Source: Corylus avellana
Lineage: Eukaryota > Streptophyta > Magnoliopsida > Fagales > Betulaceae
DNA length: 64,000 nucleotides
Assembly (NCBI RefSeq): GCF_901000735.1
Contig: NC_081542.1
Coordinates: 32,445,871-32,509,870, forward strand
Direction of reading: 5' to 3'
Positions within the stretch are counted from its first letter, which is position 1. Every line of letters begins with the position of its first letter. The position numbers and the translations under genes are program-made. Under the pieces are notes generated by a model. It did no database searches. It saw only the letters and a program-made list of their open reading frames with translations, and had not been told where the DNA came from. Below, piece after piece: positions 23,476 to 36,185 of this stretch.

Positions 23476-24139
23476 TGTTAGGGGTGAACACCAATTTCAG
23501 ATGCTCAGCGGAATTAATCTACCCCTCTTTGTGCAAATTAAATAGTCACACAAAAGCAAAATAATAATCAAGCAAGACACAAAGATTTTTACGTGGAAAA
23601 CCCACTAATGCGAAGGTAAAAACCACGAGACCTAGTCCAGTTAAATCTTCCACTATCAACAATAATGAGTTTACAATTGTCTTCCCTAGAGAAATATCTA
23701 GAGGTTATCACCACATCAAGAATACATGCATTCTTGGATTAAACATAAATTCATCACCCTAAAGTGGATTCCAATAAGAATAAAGAAAGATCTCACCAAG
23801 TAGGTATTAGCAACCAAGTGATTGGAGAGGAATTCCAATGATCGACACCAGTTAATATGTAGCACTTGTCGTCAAGAGCAACACTCTAAAATTGCATCAA
23901 GATCGAACCACAAACGAACCTCCAATCTCTGATAGATGTGAATAGGCGAAACCCTTTTTTTTCTTTTTCTTTTTCTCTCTCCCTGCGCCGCACTCTTTTC
24001 TTTTTCTCTCTTTTTTTCTTTTTGTCTCACGTTTTCTTTTACACAGCACACAAAGGGTTATATCTCTTTTTTTCTTTTTGTCTCCCTTTGTTGCTTGCCA
24101 CGTGGGTTGGTCTCCACATAAAGAGGGAGCACCTCAACA
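23476..24139 (-). repeat. 5' LTR of the Tork-like element
   Basis: On the minus strand it runs TGTTGAGGTGCTCCC...CCCCTAACA, 664 bp. The internal end is fixed by the primer site, the outer end by the TGTTGAGG start. It contains a pyrimidine-rich TTTTTCTCTCTT tract at 23950-24090. No partner LTR remains in the window, so the outer boundary rests on the TG start alone. Confidence 0.75.
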
Positions 24140-25106
24140 ACTTTTTATATCACATTATTTACTTTTTACTACTATTCAAATAAAAATATCACTACGAAAC
24201 AAAATTTTTCTACTTTTCAAGACCACCTTTTCACTTTTCTATACCTATCATTATTTTTATTTTTAAGTGTTTTTTTTTTTTTATTGTGAACAGTACAGTG
24301 TAATGTCATGTTGGTTGCCAAACGGCACCTTTGTCACTTGTAGGCTCTTATCTTCCTAGGTTCCTCTACCGTTTGTAAGTTCTTCTCTTCCTGCTAGATG
24401 ATGTTAATTGGTCTACTGGAGGTTCTTCTCTTCTTTCTATATGAGTAAACCATATGTTGTGCATTCCTATTACGTGATTTAGATTTTTTTTTTTTTGTTG
24501 TTACTTGCAAACTTGTTTCTAGTACTTGTTTAGATCTTTTTTTCTTGTACATTCCTACTACGTGATTATTGATCTTTCCAATCATTTTGAACGCCATTCT
24601 ATTTTGGTTAGCGGGTTGTGGTGGATTTTGTCACAACTTTGAGATTTTTGCTATTGCACATTTAAACCTTTGCATTTCTAGTTCGCTTTGATGGCATCTT
24701 GGTGATTGCATTTAGGTGAGGGTGGGTTACATAGTTGGCTGAGATATTGCGGCATTTGAAACTCCAAGATCCAGAGTTGGGGATGGCTGATAATGGTTAA
24801 AAAGCACTTGATTTCGTTGTTTTGTTGTTTGCATTTGTGAGGTGAATGCACTACTAAGGAATTGAAGATTTCATATGTGGTTGTAATGCTTGTTGTTATC
24901 TCAGTTTTAGTGTGATTGATCTCAGTTTATGCTACTAACGATCGATTTATGATTTATGGCAAATATGGGCTGTGATTTAGGTTATGATCTTTCAGTATAT
25001 GTTTTGTAAATTGATCTTCCATTACGTTTGATATTTCTTTATAAACGATTTATATATAATTTTTCATATACTGAGTTGTATAAGGATAATGTTGATAGTT
25101 TGAGGA
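24140..25106. other. Unassigned stretch
   Basis: About 970 bp of AT-rich sequence with no reading frame of note, no inverted repeat and no recognisable domain. It could be leader or intron sequence of the degenerate PIF-related unit that follows (an acceptor-like TTTTAG precedes ATG 25903), but I cannot support that. Confidence 0.4.
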
Positions 25107-25115
25107 ATTTTATTT

Positions 25116-25464
25116 GGGGAGAATACACTTTATCCACCTAAACTATCCACCCATTTGCATTTTTAACCCCAATGTTTAAAAAGTGACACTTTACCCCTAG
25201 AGTATCTGACATTGACACTTAATCTCCTGAAGTATTTTGAGTTGACACCCCCCCCCCTCCTAAGTTGACACTTTATCCCCCCAAAACTTAGTTACTTCGC
25301 CGGGGGGGCAGTGTCAACTCAAAATACTTCAGGGGGTAAAGTGTCTTTCATGGGGGTCAAGTGTCAATGTCAGATACTTTGGGGGGGGTAAAGTGTCACT
25401 TTTTAAACATTGGGGTTAAAAGTGCAAATTGGTGGATAGTTTAGGAGGCCAATGTATTTTCCCC
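25116..25464. mobile_element. Fold-back MITE, Mutator-like, with perfect 9-bp TSD
   Basis: It starts GGGGAGAATACACTTTATCC and ends ATGTATTTTCCCC. It is flanked by perfect nonamers attttattt at 25107-25115 and 25465-25473. The termini (AATACACTTTA ... TTTAACCCCAATGTTTAAAAAG) are those of the element at 12377-12823, but the interior is different: it has a long stem around GTCAACTCAAAATACTTCAG with C/G homopolymers. The 9-bp duplication places it with Mutator-like elements. Confidence 0.88.
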
Positions 25465-25514
25465 ATTTTATTTTGTGTGCTTTACAGGAATTCTTAGCAT
25501 TTGTTTTCTTTTAT

Positions 25515-25842
25515 GGAAAATTACAATTTATCCCCACAAAGTTTCAATTTTTTTTTAGTTCGACCAATATTATCCCAAAATTTCCATATTACCCATAATT
25601 TTTATTTAAAAAAAAAAATTGGGGGTTCAAAAATGGCCAAATGGCCAAAACCGAATTTTTTTTTAAATTTTTTTTTATAAAAAATTAAAAATTAAAAATT
25701 AGGGGCAATATGGGAAGTTTTGGATACAATTGGTCAAATTGCAAAAATTTGAAACTTTGGGGGGTTGGATTGCAAAAATTGAAACTTTGATGTTCGAATT
25801 GGAAAACGCTGTCAACTTTGAGGGGGTAAACTGTAATTTTCC
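25515..25842. mobile_element. Fold-back MITE, second terminal type
   Basis: It starts GGAAAATTACAATTTATCCCC and ends GGGGTAAACTGTAATTTTCC. Inverted arms enclose an AAAAATT-rich core. It is similar in style to the other fold-back elements but with different termini. The flanks are T-rich, so the target duplication cannot be judged. Confidence 0.7.
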
Positions 25843-25902
25843 TTTTTTTTTTTTTTTTACTTTGCTTTGATTTGGGCAAATGTTTTGATATGTGCTTTTA
25901 GG

Positions 25903-26516
25903 ATGGATTCCCAAGCGCAAGGAGATGTTTCCTTCATGAATTTGTTCGAGGGAGATACTAGTATGAAAAACTCATTTTTGGGTGAATCTCAACAAGCTCC
26001 ACTATCTGTTGATCACTTTCAACCCCAATTTGTTATGGCTTCCACTAAGAAATCACAATAGGGTTCCAACTTCTTTGTAGAGGAAGACAAGCTCTTGGTA
26101 TCGTCGTGGCTAAATGTTGGCATGGATGTAGTGCAAGGAACTGACCAGACACATTGTGTATTTTGGGAAAGAATTCAAGCATACTTCCATCAACAGAAGG
26201 AGTTCTCTTCTAAATGAGTTCATACCTCCTTAATGAATAGGTAGTCAATCATTCAAAAATCGGTTACTAAGTTTACTACTTACATGAATCAGATTGAACA
26301 TATCCACCAAAGTGGTACTAATGAGCAATACAAGGTATTACTTATTTTAAAAGCATGCACTCTTTCCCATTCAATTACCTATAGTTTCATGTTTCACTAA
26401 CACTTAATATTAAATACTTTAGCTTGGATTTTGTAGATAAAAAATGGACTAATCAGGGAATTTGACGAATATTGCTCCCATAAAGGGATATCACCACAAT
26501 CAGGTGACTTCAAAGG
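25903..26516 (+). pseudogene. PIF/Harbinger ORF1-like (Myb/SANT-type) relic
   Basis: ATG 25903 follows an acceptor-like TTTTAG. The frame has MDSQAQGDVSFMNLF, a stop at 26059, then FFVEEDKLLVSSWLNVG and FWERIQAYF. This is the Myb/SANT-like trihelix start seen in PIF/Harbinger ORF1 proteins and in plant genes annotated 'glutathione S-transferase T3-like'. More stops follow (near 26215 and 26240). A plausible intron runs 26335-26436. The downstream part (about 26640-27270) is full of stops. ORF1 proteins are thought to help the transposase bind DNA. Confidence 0.55.
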
Positions 26517-27289
26517 TATGACTTCCAAATTCAGTTATTCTACTTCAATATTTTTGGCATAGGGTAAAACATTCACTAACATAATGTTACAATCAGGTAA
26601 AAGAGCAACTATAAGGGCATAGAAGTGGTCACCCATTGGTGACATTACAATCACCATAGATGCCACAGCGACTTAAAATAGTAGAATGAGCTCATTAGCC
26701 TTTATTGTTAGGGACAAATGCTTCCAGCCAATCTATTGTGGGATGGATTGGACAGCAGCATCACTTGATAATTGCATCGGAAGTAATAGGATCTTGTTTG
26801 GGCCTTAAAAATGCAATTGAAATCTTTAACGTTGCGAAGGACGTCACTTCCCAAACAAACAATAAAAAATTTGTTGAGTAGATTTTTAAAGAGCAAAAAA
26901 AGAATAAAAACAAGGAAAAAGGCTAAACAAAAATCCAAAGACAACCCCATTGACATGGCCATAGAAGTGGCGTTGAATGTACTTGAAGCTCATCCTAAGT
27001 TGTGTTGACTTATATTCCTCACGCTCATAACACTGCAACTAATTATTTGGCAGTGTTGGCAAGAATCTTAACAACTGAAGTAATGAAAGATGACATTGAC
27101 TGAAACATGTCACCTGAATATAAGACATTCTGGAATGGCCAGAAAAGAGAGGATCTTGGCATGAAGAAGTTGCTTCAAAACTCCATGCTATAGATAGAAA
27201 GTATTCCAAGGGAATTGCTAGAAGATTTGCAACTGATTAGTTTAGAAGTAAAAGAGGAAAAATACTACGAAACCATTCATATAAAGCGT

Positions 27290-28112
27290 GCAACAATTAA
27301 ACAATCACCGGCTAAAGTCATAAAATCAATAGTAAACTAGATTGGCTCAAGGAGCACGCCCTTGAGTGAGCTCAGTAAATAGAAAAGATCTTTCTAGCAC
27401 ATTGATGTTATTGTTAGACCTAGGTAACCCAAAAAATGCATGTCAGATCCAAAGATCAAATGAAGCAACTGCTTCTAATATAATAGTTGCTTCAAGATGA
27501 TAGCCAGAGTAAATACCTCTTCACAAGGTCGGGTAGTTCTTTCACCTGCAATGCATGCAGTTAATGCTCCCAACATCCCGGGAAAATCACGACTTTGGCC
27601 CTCTGCTAGCAATCTTGCAACGTCACGGGTTGTTAGTGACCACAAAGTTTTAGACTTTCCAATGTTGTGGTTTTTGCAATCCTCGGATATTCATCCACAT
27701 AATCACAAGTTACTTTGTAAGCTAGCATCTTTAGTGCAACGGTAATCTTTTGAAGGGAAGAAAAACCAAGTATTCCAACTGTATTTATTTGTTGGAAGAA
27801 GTATGGCTCGTGATCTTCGACTTGGGATACAATACGAAGAAAAATTGGACACCTCATCTAGAACCACTTCTGAAATAGTCTAGAAGGGTATACTGGTGAT
27901 TCAACAAAAAACTCACACATAAGCCTATCGTGGCCTTGCAATCGATTATGCATGATGTACTTACAACGTTGGGTTCTACCACGGTGCGATATTGATCCTT
28001 CCTCTTCCAGAACACCAATAATTATCTCTATATCATCATGAGAGTCATCAAGAAGAATTTTGGGAAGAAAATAACGACTCTTAACGAAAGAAAGAAAAAA
28101 AAAAAAAGCCAT
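27290..28112 (-). pseudogene. PIF/Harbinger transposase (HARBI1/ALP1-like) relic
   Basis: Minus-strand pieces follow the order of plant PIF transposases: GRTQRCKYIMHNRLQGHDRL, FVESPVYPSRLFQKWF, then GFSSLQKITVALKMLAYK and VDEYPRIAKTT, then a shifted FPGMLG and CMHC piece near 27570, then ILEAVASFDLWI-like and NNDINVLERS-like pieces near 27480-27390. Stops and shifts are many. The second half of the catalytic domain, with the last acidic residue, was not found. The gene faces the ORF1 relic (convergent). Confidence 0.75.
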
Positions 28113-30156
28113 AAGTGAAAAAACAGAGATTGAATGGAAAATAAACCCAAGTTAAGGTGAATGATAATTGGAGAGAAAATGGACTTATTTATATTGAAAG
28201 CATATGACATTTTTTGCAAAAATATGACTGTTAGGAAATGACAAATTTTGAAAAATAGACCGCTAGGATAAGAAAAAATTTCAAAAAAAAAAAAAAAGAC
28301 CTTTAGGAAAATACAATTTTTTTTTTAAATATGAATGTTAGAATAAGACAAATATTCAAAAATATGACCTTTTTAAAAAGACAAACATTAAAAAATATAT
28401 TTGTTTATAGAAGTAATAAAGAAATCTTTGAAATATAATATTTAAATAGAATAGTGAAAGTGGATAGCTAAAATGATGAGGGTATTTGTAACGACCCCGA
28501 TGGGAAAATCAATTAACTGGTAATTGACCCCATGGTTCGTCTCCCAGCCCTATCCCACACGGGACAAGACTCATGGATCATAACCACTCCTATACGAGAG
28601 ACCTCAGCGGAAGACTTTTAAACTATAGGAATAGAGAGCAACAACTAAAACAACCACACATTCATACATCAGAGTAAGCATAATACCTCATAATATAAAG
28701 ATAAGTCATCAAATGTATCAGTCATCGGACCATCATCAGAACAAAATATTGCATTCCCAAATCATAATTGTCTTATAAAAGATCTACAGATAAAATCTTA
28801 AGCTTAAGTAGGGCTAAAGAGATAATAATCTCAATCATGTCTGCTCGGGTGGTTCCTCCATCATCCCACATGGACTTCAACCATTCAGAGTTCATATCCT
28901 CAAAAATGAATCGGATCAAGTCATGTGCAATCACCCATGTCTGATCTGAAGGCATCCTTGTCTAGGCTAGCTAAATCGCGCAATTATTCATATTGGAGAG
29001 GAAAAAATATAAAAACAAGGGGGTAAGTCTAAAGACTTAGTGAATGTTAATGCACATAATACCCATGCTAGTTTAGTGATGAACTCGATGCAAAAGTGTA
29101 GTCATGACGGTTTTTCATAGGTGTGATATAGATATATGATACACACTTATAATCGTAAGTAACAATGATGGTTCAACAGTATGGTCTAACCGAGATATTA
29201 CCCCTTCTCAGCAGGGTTGGCGTTGTCCTAAGGGACCTGTAATACAACACCAATGCCCCAAATATTGTACGCTACCGTCCATAACATTAGTGGCACGACC
29301 GAGTCCGACCTCTAGTGGCCCACACCACTAATGATGTCCGTCCTGTAGTGACCGCCCGTTAAGGCTACGCCGGTCACGAAACAACCATAGGTTCCAAGGA
29401 CCATATACTAACACACACATTTAACCATAAAGTTAACATATATAGTAAGCACATGGCCGTTACCCCGCACGTACCGGTGTACCATGTCATACGATGCAAT
29501 TTATCTTGTATGTATTTTACATGCATGCTTTTACAAGTCTCACTTTTGTTAACATGTTAAGTACACCATTTTTCACAAATGCTAGAATTCATGTACAACA
29601 AATAATATGTTTCTGTGAGAGTTGCAAATATGCATGTTTTGATACACAAAATTGACGTGCAAATGTGGGAAAATAAAGGCGAGTATTATGTCAATTAAAG
29701 TCTTTGAGAAATCCTCCAACAAGTTCGGGTTCTCCAAATCTATGGAAACATCCCCCCATTAGTCGTAAGTTCACTAAAACAAACCCTAGGCTCAAAAACA
29801 AGAGTCGTTGGGTGCTCGGCCAAAAAGGCCATCTCCTTAACGTTCTTGGGTGAGCTCTCGACCTAGGGACGAGCGTTCGTCCAGTGAGGTTCAGGTGGAA
29901 ACCTCTTTTAACCCACTTATTTCCCAAGCCTTCTAACGGTCTCTTATGCTATCAAAAGACTTTCTAACACTATCCTAAGCATAACAACATTCTTGAATTG
30001 TAAGATTAAATCTAAGCAAGAGAAAACACTAACCAACAACAAAGCTTACAACAACTAAGCTATTAGAAAGAAACTCAAAGAAAATGGTAAAGATTAGCTA
30101 AATCGAGCAAGTCCTCCAAGTAAACTCCACCAACACTCACAAAATCTCACCACTCT

Positions 30157-31497
30157 TGTCACGCCCCGGTTAAGGTGAATAGGGGAAACGCGAACTTAAA
30201 GGGACTCGCAACAAAGGAAATATAATTATGATTATCATTACAATATTAATATTAAACCAAGGAAAGATAGGAAGGCAATAAGTTATAAAAAACTAGTGTT
30301 TTAATATGAACATTTATAACATCTTGTATACATATGAGCTGGGAATCCAAAAATAAACATTACAAGCGCTGCTAGGAGGCATAACCAAAAGTGAATATTA
30401 TAGGGAGGTTATAACCTTCCCATGTGTCAAATGTCCTCCTATATACAAAATAACAAAAATTGTGCAGTCTACAAAAAAAACAAAAGTCTGCACAATAATG
30501 GCTTGATCCTTGCAACCTACTGGAATCCCAGACTCTACAACTCCTATGGCTCCGCAAAGCAGTATGTCCATGTGTCCCAGGCATAGGGCCATATGATCAG
30601 GTCCTCAAGTATAAGGACACCCACTGGAAGCCCCATTCTTAAAACTATTATGTATAGCAGCATCTGAAAAATTTAAAGGGAAAAGGGGTGAGTTCGACAA
30701 CTCAGTAAGTAGCCACAACACCAAGATGTTATAAAACATGCTATGCAGATTTTATGCCATAATCTCAGTTATGCACAAATAATAAAATAATTGACAATTA
30801 ATACAAGAATAGTAAGTAAGTTATGAGATGTGCAAGCACTTCCTTTTACTTTTCTTTCAAACTAATGTTTTACCCTTTCACCCGACACCACAATTTTACC
30901 ATGAGCGGCGCATGTTGGCTTGTCCCAAAGGACCTATATGCTCATCATGTCGTCACAAGGGAGAGCTACCAGGTTAGGAACTTCCCTAGGTGAAGGCCAC
31001 CTGGCCGGTAGCACACACCCGTCCTTCGGTGTGCTTGCCATGCTACCCTATGCGGTACCGATCGTCACTATAATCGTGTCACAGGTTAAACACTTAAAAA
31101 CATGAATGCACATATAACATTTCATATGATCTGTAAGCTCATTTGTAGCTGTATACTATGCCATGAACTTTGAGAGCTCTTTTCATTCATAATCATTGTC
31201 ATGCATAACTCATAAAAATGAGATAATTGTACTCCATAAAATTATTAAACCATGGCATATGATTGAATAAAACTTTGCATTAAAAATATGAAAGGAAGTG
31301 CAATTAAAAATCATGTAAGTGGATTCTTTATAAAATCCCCAACATTTTTCTAAAAGATTTATAATAAAATTTGTTGGGGTTTTTGGTGTTGTGTCCCCTT
31401 ACCTGGTTTTGGTGTTGAGTTTCCGTTGAAGTATCTTCTACCTAAACATTTTGCAATAATGAGCTTAGAGGAGTATTTTAAAATTTTAAGTTCAAGA

Positions 31498-31528
<31 letters not shown>

Positions 31529-32873
31529 CATAAAATCCGATTAAAAAAAAATACTGTATATGTATATACAACAGCCCTTAAGTGATTCACATATATAAGA
31601 AAAACTGTTTTAAGAATTACTGAATATATATATATATATTCAATATCAAACGTTAATGTAAAAAAAAAAAAAAAAAATTCACAAACTCAATACCAGTCAG
31701 ATTAGCTAAAAATTCAATTAAAAAACTCCAACTCAAGTCAAGATATGGCGCATATATGATAACCAATTACAAGCTAAGTATCACACATTATTTTTTTAAA
31801 TCTTTTACAATCGCAAATTGGATGCAAGTGAAATCATGACTGACCTATACCAGATTTGCACTAGATGGAACCTTAAGATTGAAATGCTACAAGATTTACT
31901 GCTTTCCACAAATTAACAATTTAAGATTCAACTACCCAAGCGATAAACAAAACATTATTAACTAAATAAATGAACAAAAAGGTAATGAAAGAGTCAAATT
32001 CATTTGAAATTTACCTGTACCTAAAACGTCTAGTTTTCATGATATTGGCGAAAATAGAACAAGGAAACAAAAGAATTTCTCAATCACAAAGGAAATTTAG
32101 AAGTAGCAATTTAAATTTTATTCATACAATACTCTATTTCAGCTTTTGAATTTACAGAGAAATCAGCAAAAGGAACTATGCACCAAGATAACACACACAC
32201 ACAGAGAAAAATAAAAAGCCATTACAATTAGAAGCTTCTTACAATCACAGCTTGAAAATTGTACAGAAATTGGTTCATTTTGTAAACATTACAGTCAAAA
32301 GCGTCATTATTAGTGCAGAAAATCCAAGAGAAATAAAGGAATGTGAAAATATTCAAATTTCCACTAACTTGCTCACAGAATTGACATATCAAAAAAATTA
32401 AAATGAGGGAAATGATTACCGGAGTTGAGGGGAAAAGAAAACTTGAGGCAGTTTCTTCTTGGCTTAGAATAGGACGTGAGGAAATGAGGAGAGGCTTTGA
32501 GTTATATATACTGGTACCCAAGAAGAGAGAAGAGAGTATGTGGCTTTCGTTGATTCAATGGAAGATGCATGGATTACAAGTGCCAATAGAGGAAAGGGTA
32601 GAAAGACACATTATTACCAAGTGTCTAAAAAAAACTGCATGAACTACAAGTGTTTGAAGGACACGTTGGTTCCTATGGGCTTTACTGGTTTAAAAAAAAT
32701 AAAAAGAATAAATGAAGTTAAATCTTTTTGGATAATACCCACGATAGTTGAGGAAACAAAAAATAAATAAAAATAAAAATAAAAAAATAAAAAAATAAAA
32801 AAGAACATCTCTTCCTATATTCTAGGAGATCTACCAGTTATCTAATTTGAATAAAATCTCACCTAAAATCCTA

Positions 32874-32934
<61 letters not shown>

Positions 32935-33070
32935 CTCATGGATTAAAACCAATAACTACATAGATATTTTTAATAGATAAATAATATTAATATCACTCAT
33001 AAAAGCATTAATATATACAAAGATGCATTATAACTCTATTTTAAATCTATAAAATCTACACGATGTCACA
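30157..33070. mobile_element. Inner solo LTR nested in the outer solo LTR
   Basis: It begins TGTCACGCCCCGG and ends CGATGTCACA. It is flanked by a perfect 5-bp duplication actct at 30152-30156 and 33071-33075. It is 2914 bp, AT-rich, with no gag-pol. The short open frames inside show no domain. It is therefore a solo LTR or a large non-coding LTR derivative. It contains AT microsatellites near 31507 and at 32877-32932. Confidence 0.78.
32877..32932. repeat. (TA)28 microsatellite
   Basis: An uninterrupted 56-bp TA run inside the inner solo LTR. Confidence 0.97.
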
Positions 33071-33779
33071 ACTCTCACAAAACCAAAATGACAGAGTTTC
33101 CTCAAGCTTCTGGGGTGGAGAAAATCGAAGGGGGTTGAGGGGTATTCATAGGGGTGAGTCTGAGGGCTAAATGGTGAATAACAGGAAAGGGGCAAGCGCT
33201 TGTGGTCCTATAGGGAGTGAGCACTCGTGTACTGTTGCTCAGAGGGGTCAGGTTGCAGGCGACACGCGCGGATAAAAACCAGCGGTCAAAGAAAGGTCAG
33301 CGAGCGCTCAACCTGGTCCCCACATGAGCGTTCGTGTACAGTTGCTAGGCCAGCGCCCGTGCATGGTCCCCTACACGAGCATTCGTTTACTGTAGCTTCG
33401 AGATCCAAAGTTCCAAAAAAATGCCCCTCTAGGTGTCCCTAGTGACCCAAAGCCCAATTGACCTTCAAATTAAGCTGTCTTTAAGCCTAATTAATTATTT
33501 GGATCACTACACTATTGGGAATGCTTTAAAAAAGTTGATAGATAAAATAGAGAAAATTGGTTTTTGGCTAATAAAATTTGGTGAGGCTATTAAATAATAC
33601 ATCTTCTAACATATGAATTCAATATATTGTAGGATCTCTTCAACTATACAAATTCTATGAATGGTCTCTTCATCGTCTTCATTGAAATGCTTGTCATTAA
33701 TTACTGCTATGAGTTGGGAACTTTATCAGTCTTCAATATAGAACTCTACTTTGAGTGGAGTTATGCTTCAACACACCCC

Positions 33780-34528
33780 CTCAAACTCAATGGTAAGGGA
33801 CGAACATTGAGTGTAGAACATATATTGATAAACTGAGTGAACTCAAAAGGCTGGGTAAACACATATGCGAGTTGATCTTAACTAGAGAGAAAATGGAACT
33901 CGCTATGCTGAAATGTAACTTTGTCCCTAAAAAATGAGGCAATCAATTTCTATGTGTTTTGTAAGGGCATGAAATAACGTATTCACCGTGAGATATGTAG
34001 CACCTATATTTTCACACTAAAGAACGGGACATTGTAGTTGAGGAACACCAATTTTGGCTAAGATAGACAACAATCACGTGAGCTCCATTGTAGCAAAGGC
34101 AAGAGCAAGGTACTCGGCCTCTGTGCTAGACAAAGACACTGTGCTTTTCTTTTTAGCAGACCAAGAAATTAAATTAAAGCCCAAATGAATACAGTAACCA
34201 CCAACAGATTTTCTATCATCTTGGCAACCGGCCTAATATGCATCAGAATATGCTAAGAGAGTTGCATTAGAAGATTGTTGAATAAGAAGACTATAAGAGA
34301 GTCTCCTTCAAATATCATAGTATGTGTTTGACTGCAGTCCAATGAGTGACCGCAAGGTGTGCATAAACTGGCAAACCTTGTTAATAATAAGCATAATGTC
34401 AAGACAAGCAAAAGAGAGATATTGCAATGAACTAATGATATTATGATAAAAACTTGGATCATCAAAGGAATCTCCATACAACTTATGCAATTCATGTGCC
34501 GAAGACATGGGAGATGTCATGGGCTTAG
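33780..34528 (-). pseudogene. Copia RNase H / RT C-terminal fragment
   Basis: The minus strand contains SSLQYLSFACLDIML, then a broken AYSDA-type RNase H core and [14 protein letters not shown] pieces near 34110. The order and spacing are those of copia RNase H. Many stops and shifts. A purine tract (complement of CACCCCCTC, from about 33774) precedes the 3' LTR. Confidence 0.75.
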
Positions 34529-35854
34529 TGATATGTGCTAAATATTGCATATTTGGACCCTTTAATTTACTTTTGTTATTCCTTTAGCTCTTTTATTATA
34601 TGATATTCTGGGTTAGTTTTGAATCTTTAGTGTTTTGTAGGTTGCTATGGAGAAAAACTATGGGATTTATATGAAAAATTGCAAACTTTGGAGAAGCAGC
34701 TAACAGACCTGCGATTGAGTGCAAAATACTACAATCGAGCCCAGCGCCCAACGATCGAGCGCACTGTGATTGAGCCCAGTGCCCAACGATCGAGCGCATA
34801 CGCGCCCAGTTCAAAGCTCATTGCGCACGCATGAGTGCGCCGCATAGGAGAAGTGATGCTCGAGTGCGCTCGAGCGCACTGAGTGTGTGATCGAGCGCAC
34901 CTGTCTGATCTGGCAGCAGTTTTATCCGAATTCAATTTGTAAACCCTAGTTTTAGGTCTATAAGTAGATAATTATCATATTAGTTTAGGAGGCTGTGAAT
35001 TTTGAGATTTCAGAGGAGAAAGAAGAGAGTTTAAGGGTTTCCTAGCTTTTGGATCTCAACCTTGTGATTCCATATTTGTAAGTACTCAATTTTTCATTAT
35101 GAATTTAATTAATTTTGTTTTGTTTTTCAATAACATGAGAGGCTAAACCTTCAACTAAGGTTGAAGATGAAGCCTCACTTATAATTAGCACATCATTCCA
35201 TGTATGTAATGTTTCCCAATTTAATGATTTAATTGCTCTATTGTTTTACTTTAACGCAATTGGATTGAATAAATCTTGGATATCTTGTGTGATTCAAGGA
35301 TACACTTGATGATTTAAGATTATTCAATACAATTGATTACTTGGTTTTCTTTGTTAAAAGTTGAATTTCCAGTGTGATTTATTCTCTGGATACAATTGAT
35401 GTTTTGATAAAAATTGGATATTTTCTTGTGATTTATGGATATAGTTAATGATTTAATTATTTATTGGATTTTTTTTGTGATTTGGGTTATGTGTGGATAC
35501 ATGGGATGTTTTGATCAATTCTTTGATGCAATAGTAAAACAAATCTAAGATTTAGATGTGAGAACTTTGGGAAATATTATAGATCATGGAATTATGTTGC
35601 TATGAATTTGTGAATGCGGATTCTGAAACCCTAGTGTTTCATCATTAGATTACATTCAAATTAAATTGCTTATGCTTTTAATTTTTCATTGAAACAATAA
35701 TCTTTCCAAATTTGGAACTAGGTTAGGATTCAATTAATTTAGATTTTAAATTGCTCTTTCAAAAATACAATTCTTTGTGGGATCGACCTCGCACTTGCAA
35801 TCCATTGACTACAATTGATTCATGCACTTGCAAGATAAATAAATTTGCACAACA
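34529..35854. mobile_element. Solo LTR (TGATATG...CAACA) inserted in the copia relic
   Basis: This 1326-bp unit starts TGATATGTGCTAAATATTGC and ends TTTGCACAACA. It has a perfect 5-bp duplication cttag at 34524-34528 and 35855-35859. Copia coding order resumes on both sides. A GATCGAGCGCA-type word recurs at 34720-34900. There is no internal coding region, hence a solo LTR, probably of a gypsy element. Confidence 0.88.
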
Positions 35855-35859
35855 CTTAG

Positions 35860-36043
35860 CATTAAGTAAGCATGTTTACTTTTTTTAAGAGAGACATAAT
35901 GTGACATTGTTGAGAAAGCATGAGACCATTTGGTACTTTAATAACCTCCACACCCATAAAATGGTGAAGTCCTTCACCACAAGCTCCATGCAAATCTAAA
36001 CAAGTAGATCATCAATGGTTGAGGAAGAAGATTCAGTTAAAAT
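35860..36043 (-). pseudogene. Copia RT fragment between the two insertions
   Basis: On the minus strand this reads across KDF..., an EVIKVPNGLMLSQ-like piece and NMLNA, directly before the KPMTSPMSS piece at 34520. It is the usual region between the RT YVDD box and the RNase H domain. Frame is broken. Confidence 0.7.
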
Positions 36044-36059
36044 TAGGGGTGAAAATGTT

Positions 36060-36185
36060 GGCGGATAATAACCGCCTGCATCCGCTATCCGCTATCCGCA
36101 TATGTGGATGTGAATGCACATGTGGATAGCAAAAATCAATATTTGCAAATGCGGATGCGGATAGTGGATTTAGGGTATGCGGATT
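36060..36185 (+). repeat. Subterminal GCGGAT/ATCCGC repeats, left end of hAT
   Basis: GCATCCGCTATCCGCTATCC and later GCGGATGCGGATAG repeats form a cluster just inside the left terminus. Subterminal hexamer arrays of this kind are transposase-binding regions in Ac/Ds-type elements. Confidence 0.7.

Larger units (their letters stand above)
21773..24139 (-). mobile_element. 3'-truncated Ty1/copia element (Tork-like)
   Basis: The minus strand carries a 5' LTR (23476-24139), a perfect initiator-Met primer site, gag, zinc knuckle, protease and the first part of integrase. Homology stops near 21773, so RT, RNase H and the 3' LTR are absent. Gag wording (MEESSTSMVKL) and WHKRLGHMSEKGLQILAK resemble the tobacco Tnt1 group, hence Tork-like. 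Confidence 0.85.
28487..33511. mobile_element. Outer solo LTR (interrupted), TGTAAC...CTACA
   Basis: The sequence begins TGTAACGACCCCGATGGG and ends TTGGATCACTACA. Flanks gtatt (28482-28486) and ctatt (33512-33516) agree at 4 of 5. Removing the inner insertion leaves about 2.1 kb with no gag or pol homology, so it is best read as a solo LTR. The repeated words GAGCGTTCGT and AACAAGGGGGTAAGTCTAAAG are of the kind found in long gypsy LTRs, but the family is not certain. Confidence 0.6.

Noticed and set aside
24140..25106. Possible gene in the gap after the Tork-like LTR
   Set aside because: No frame above about 65 codons and no domain. Left as unassigned.
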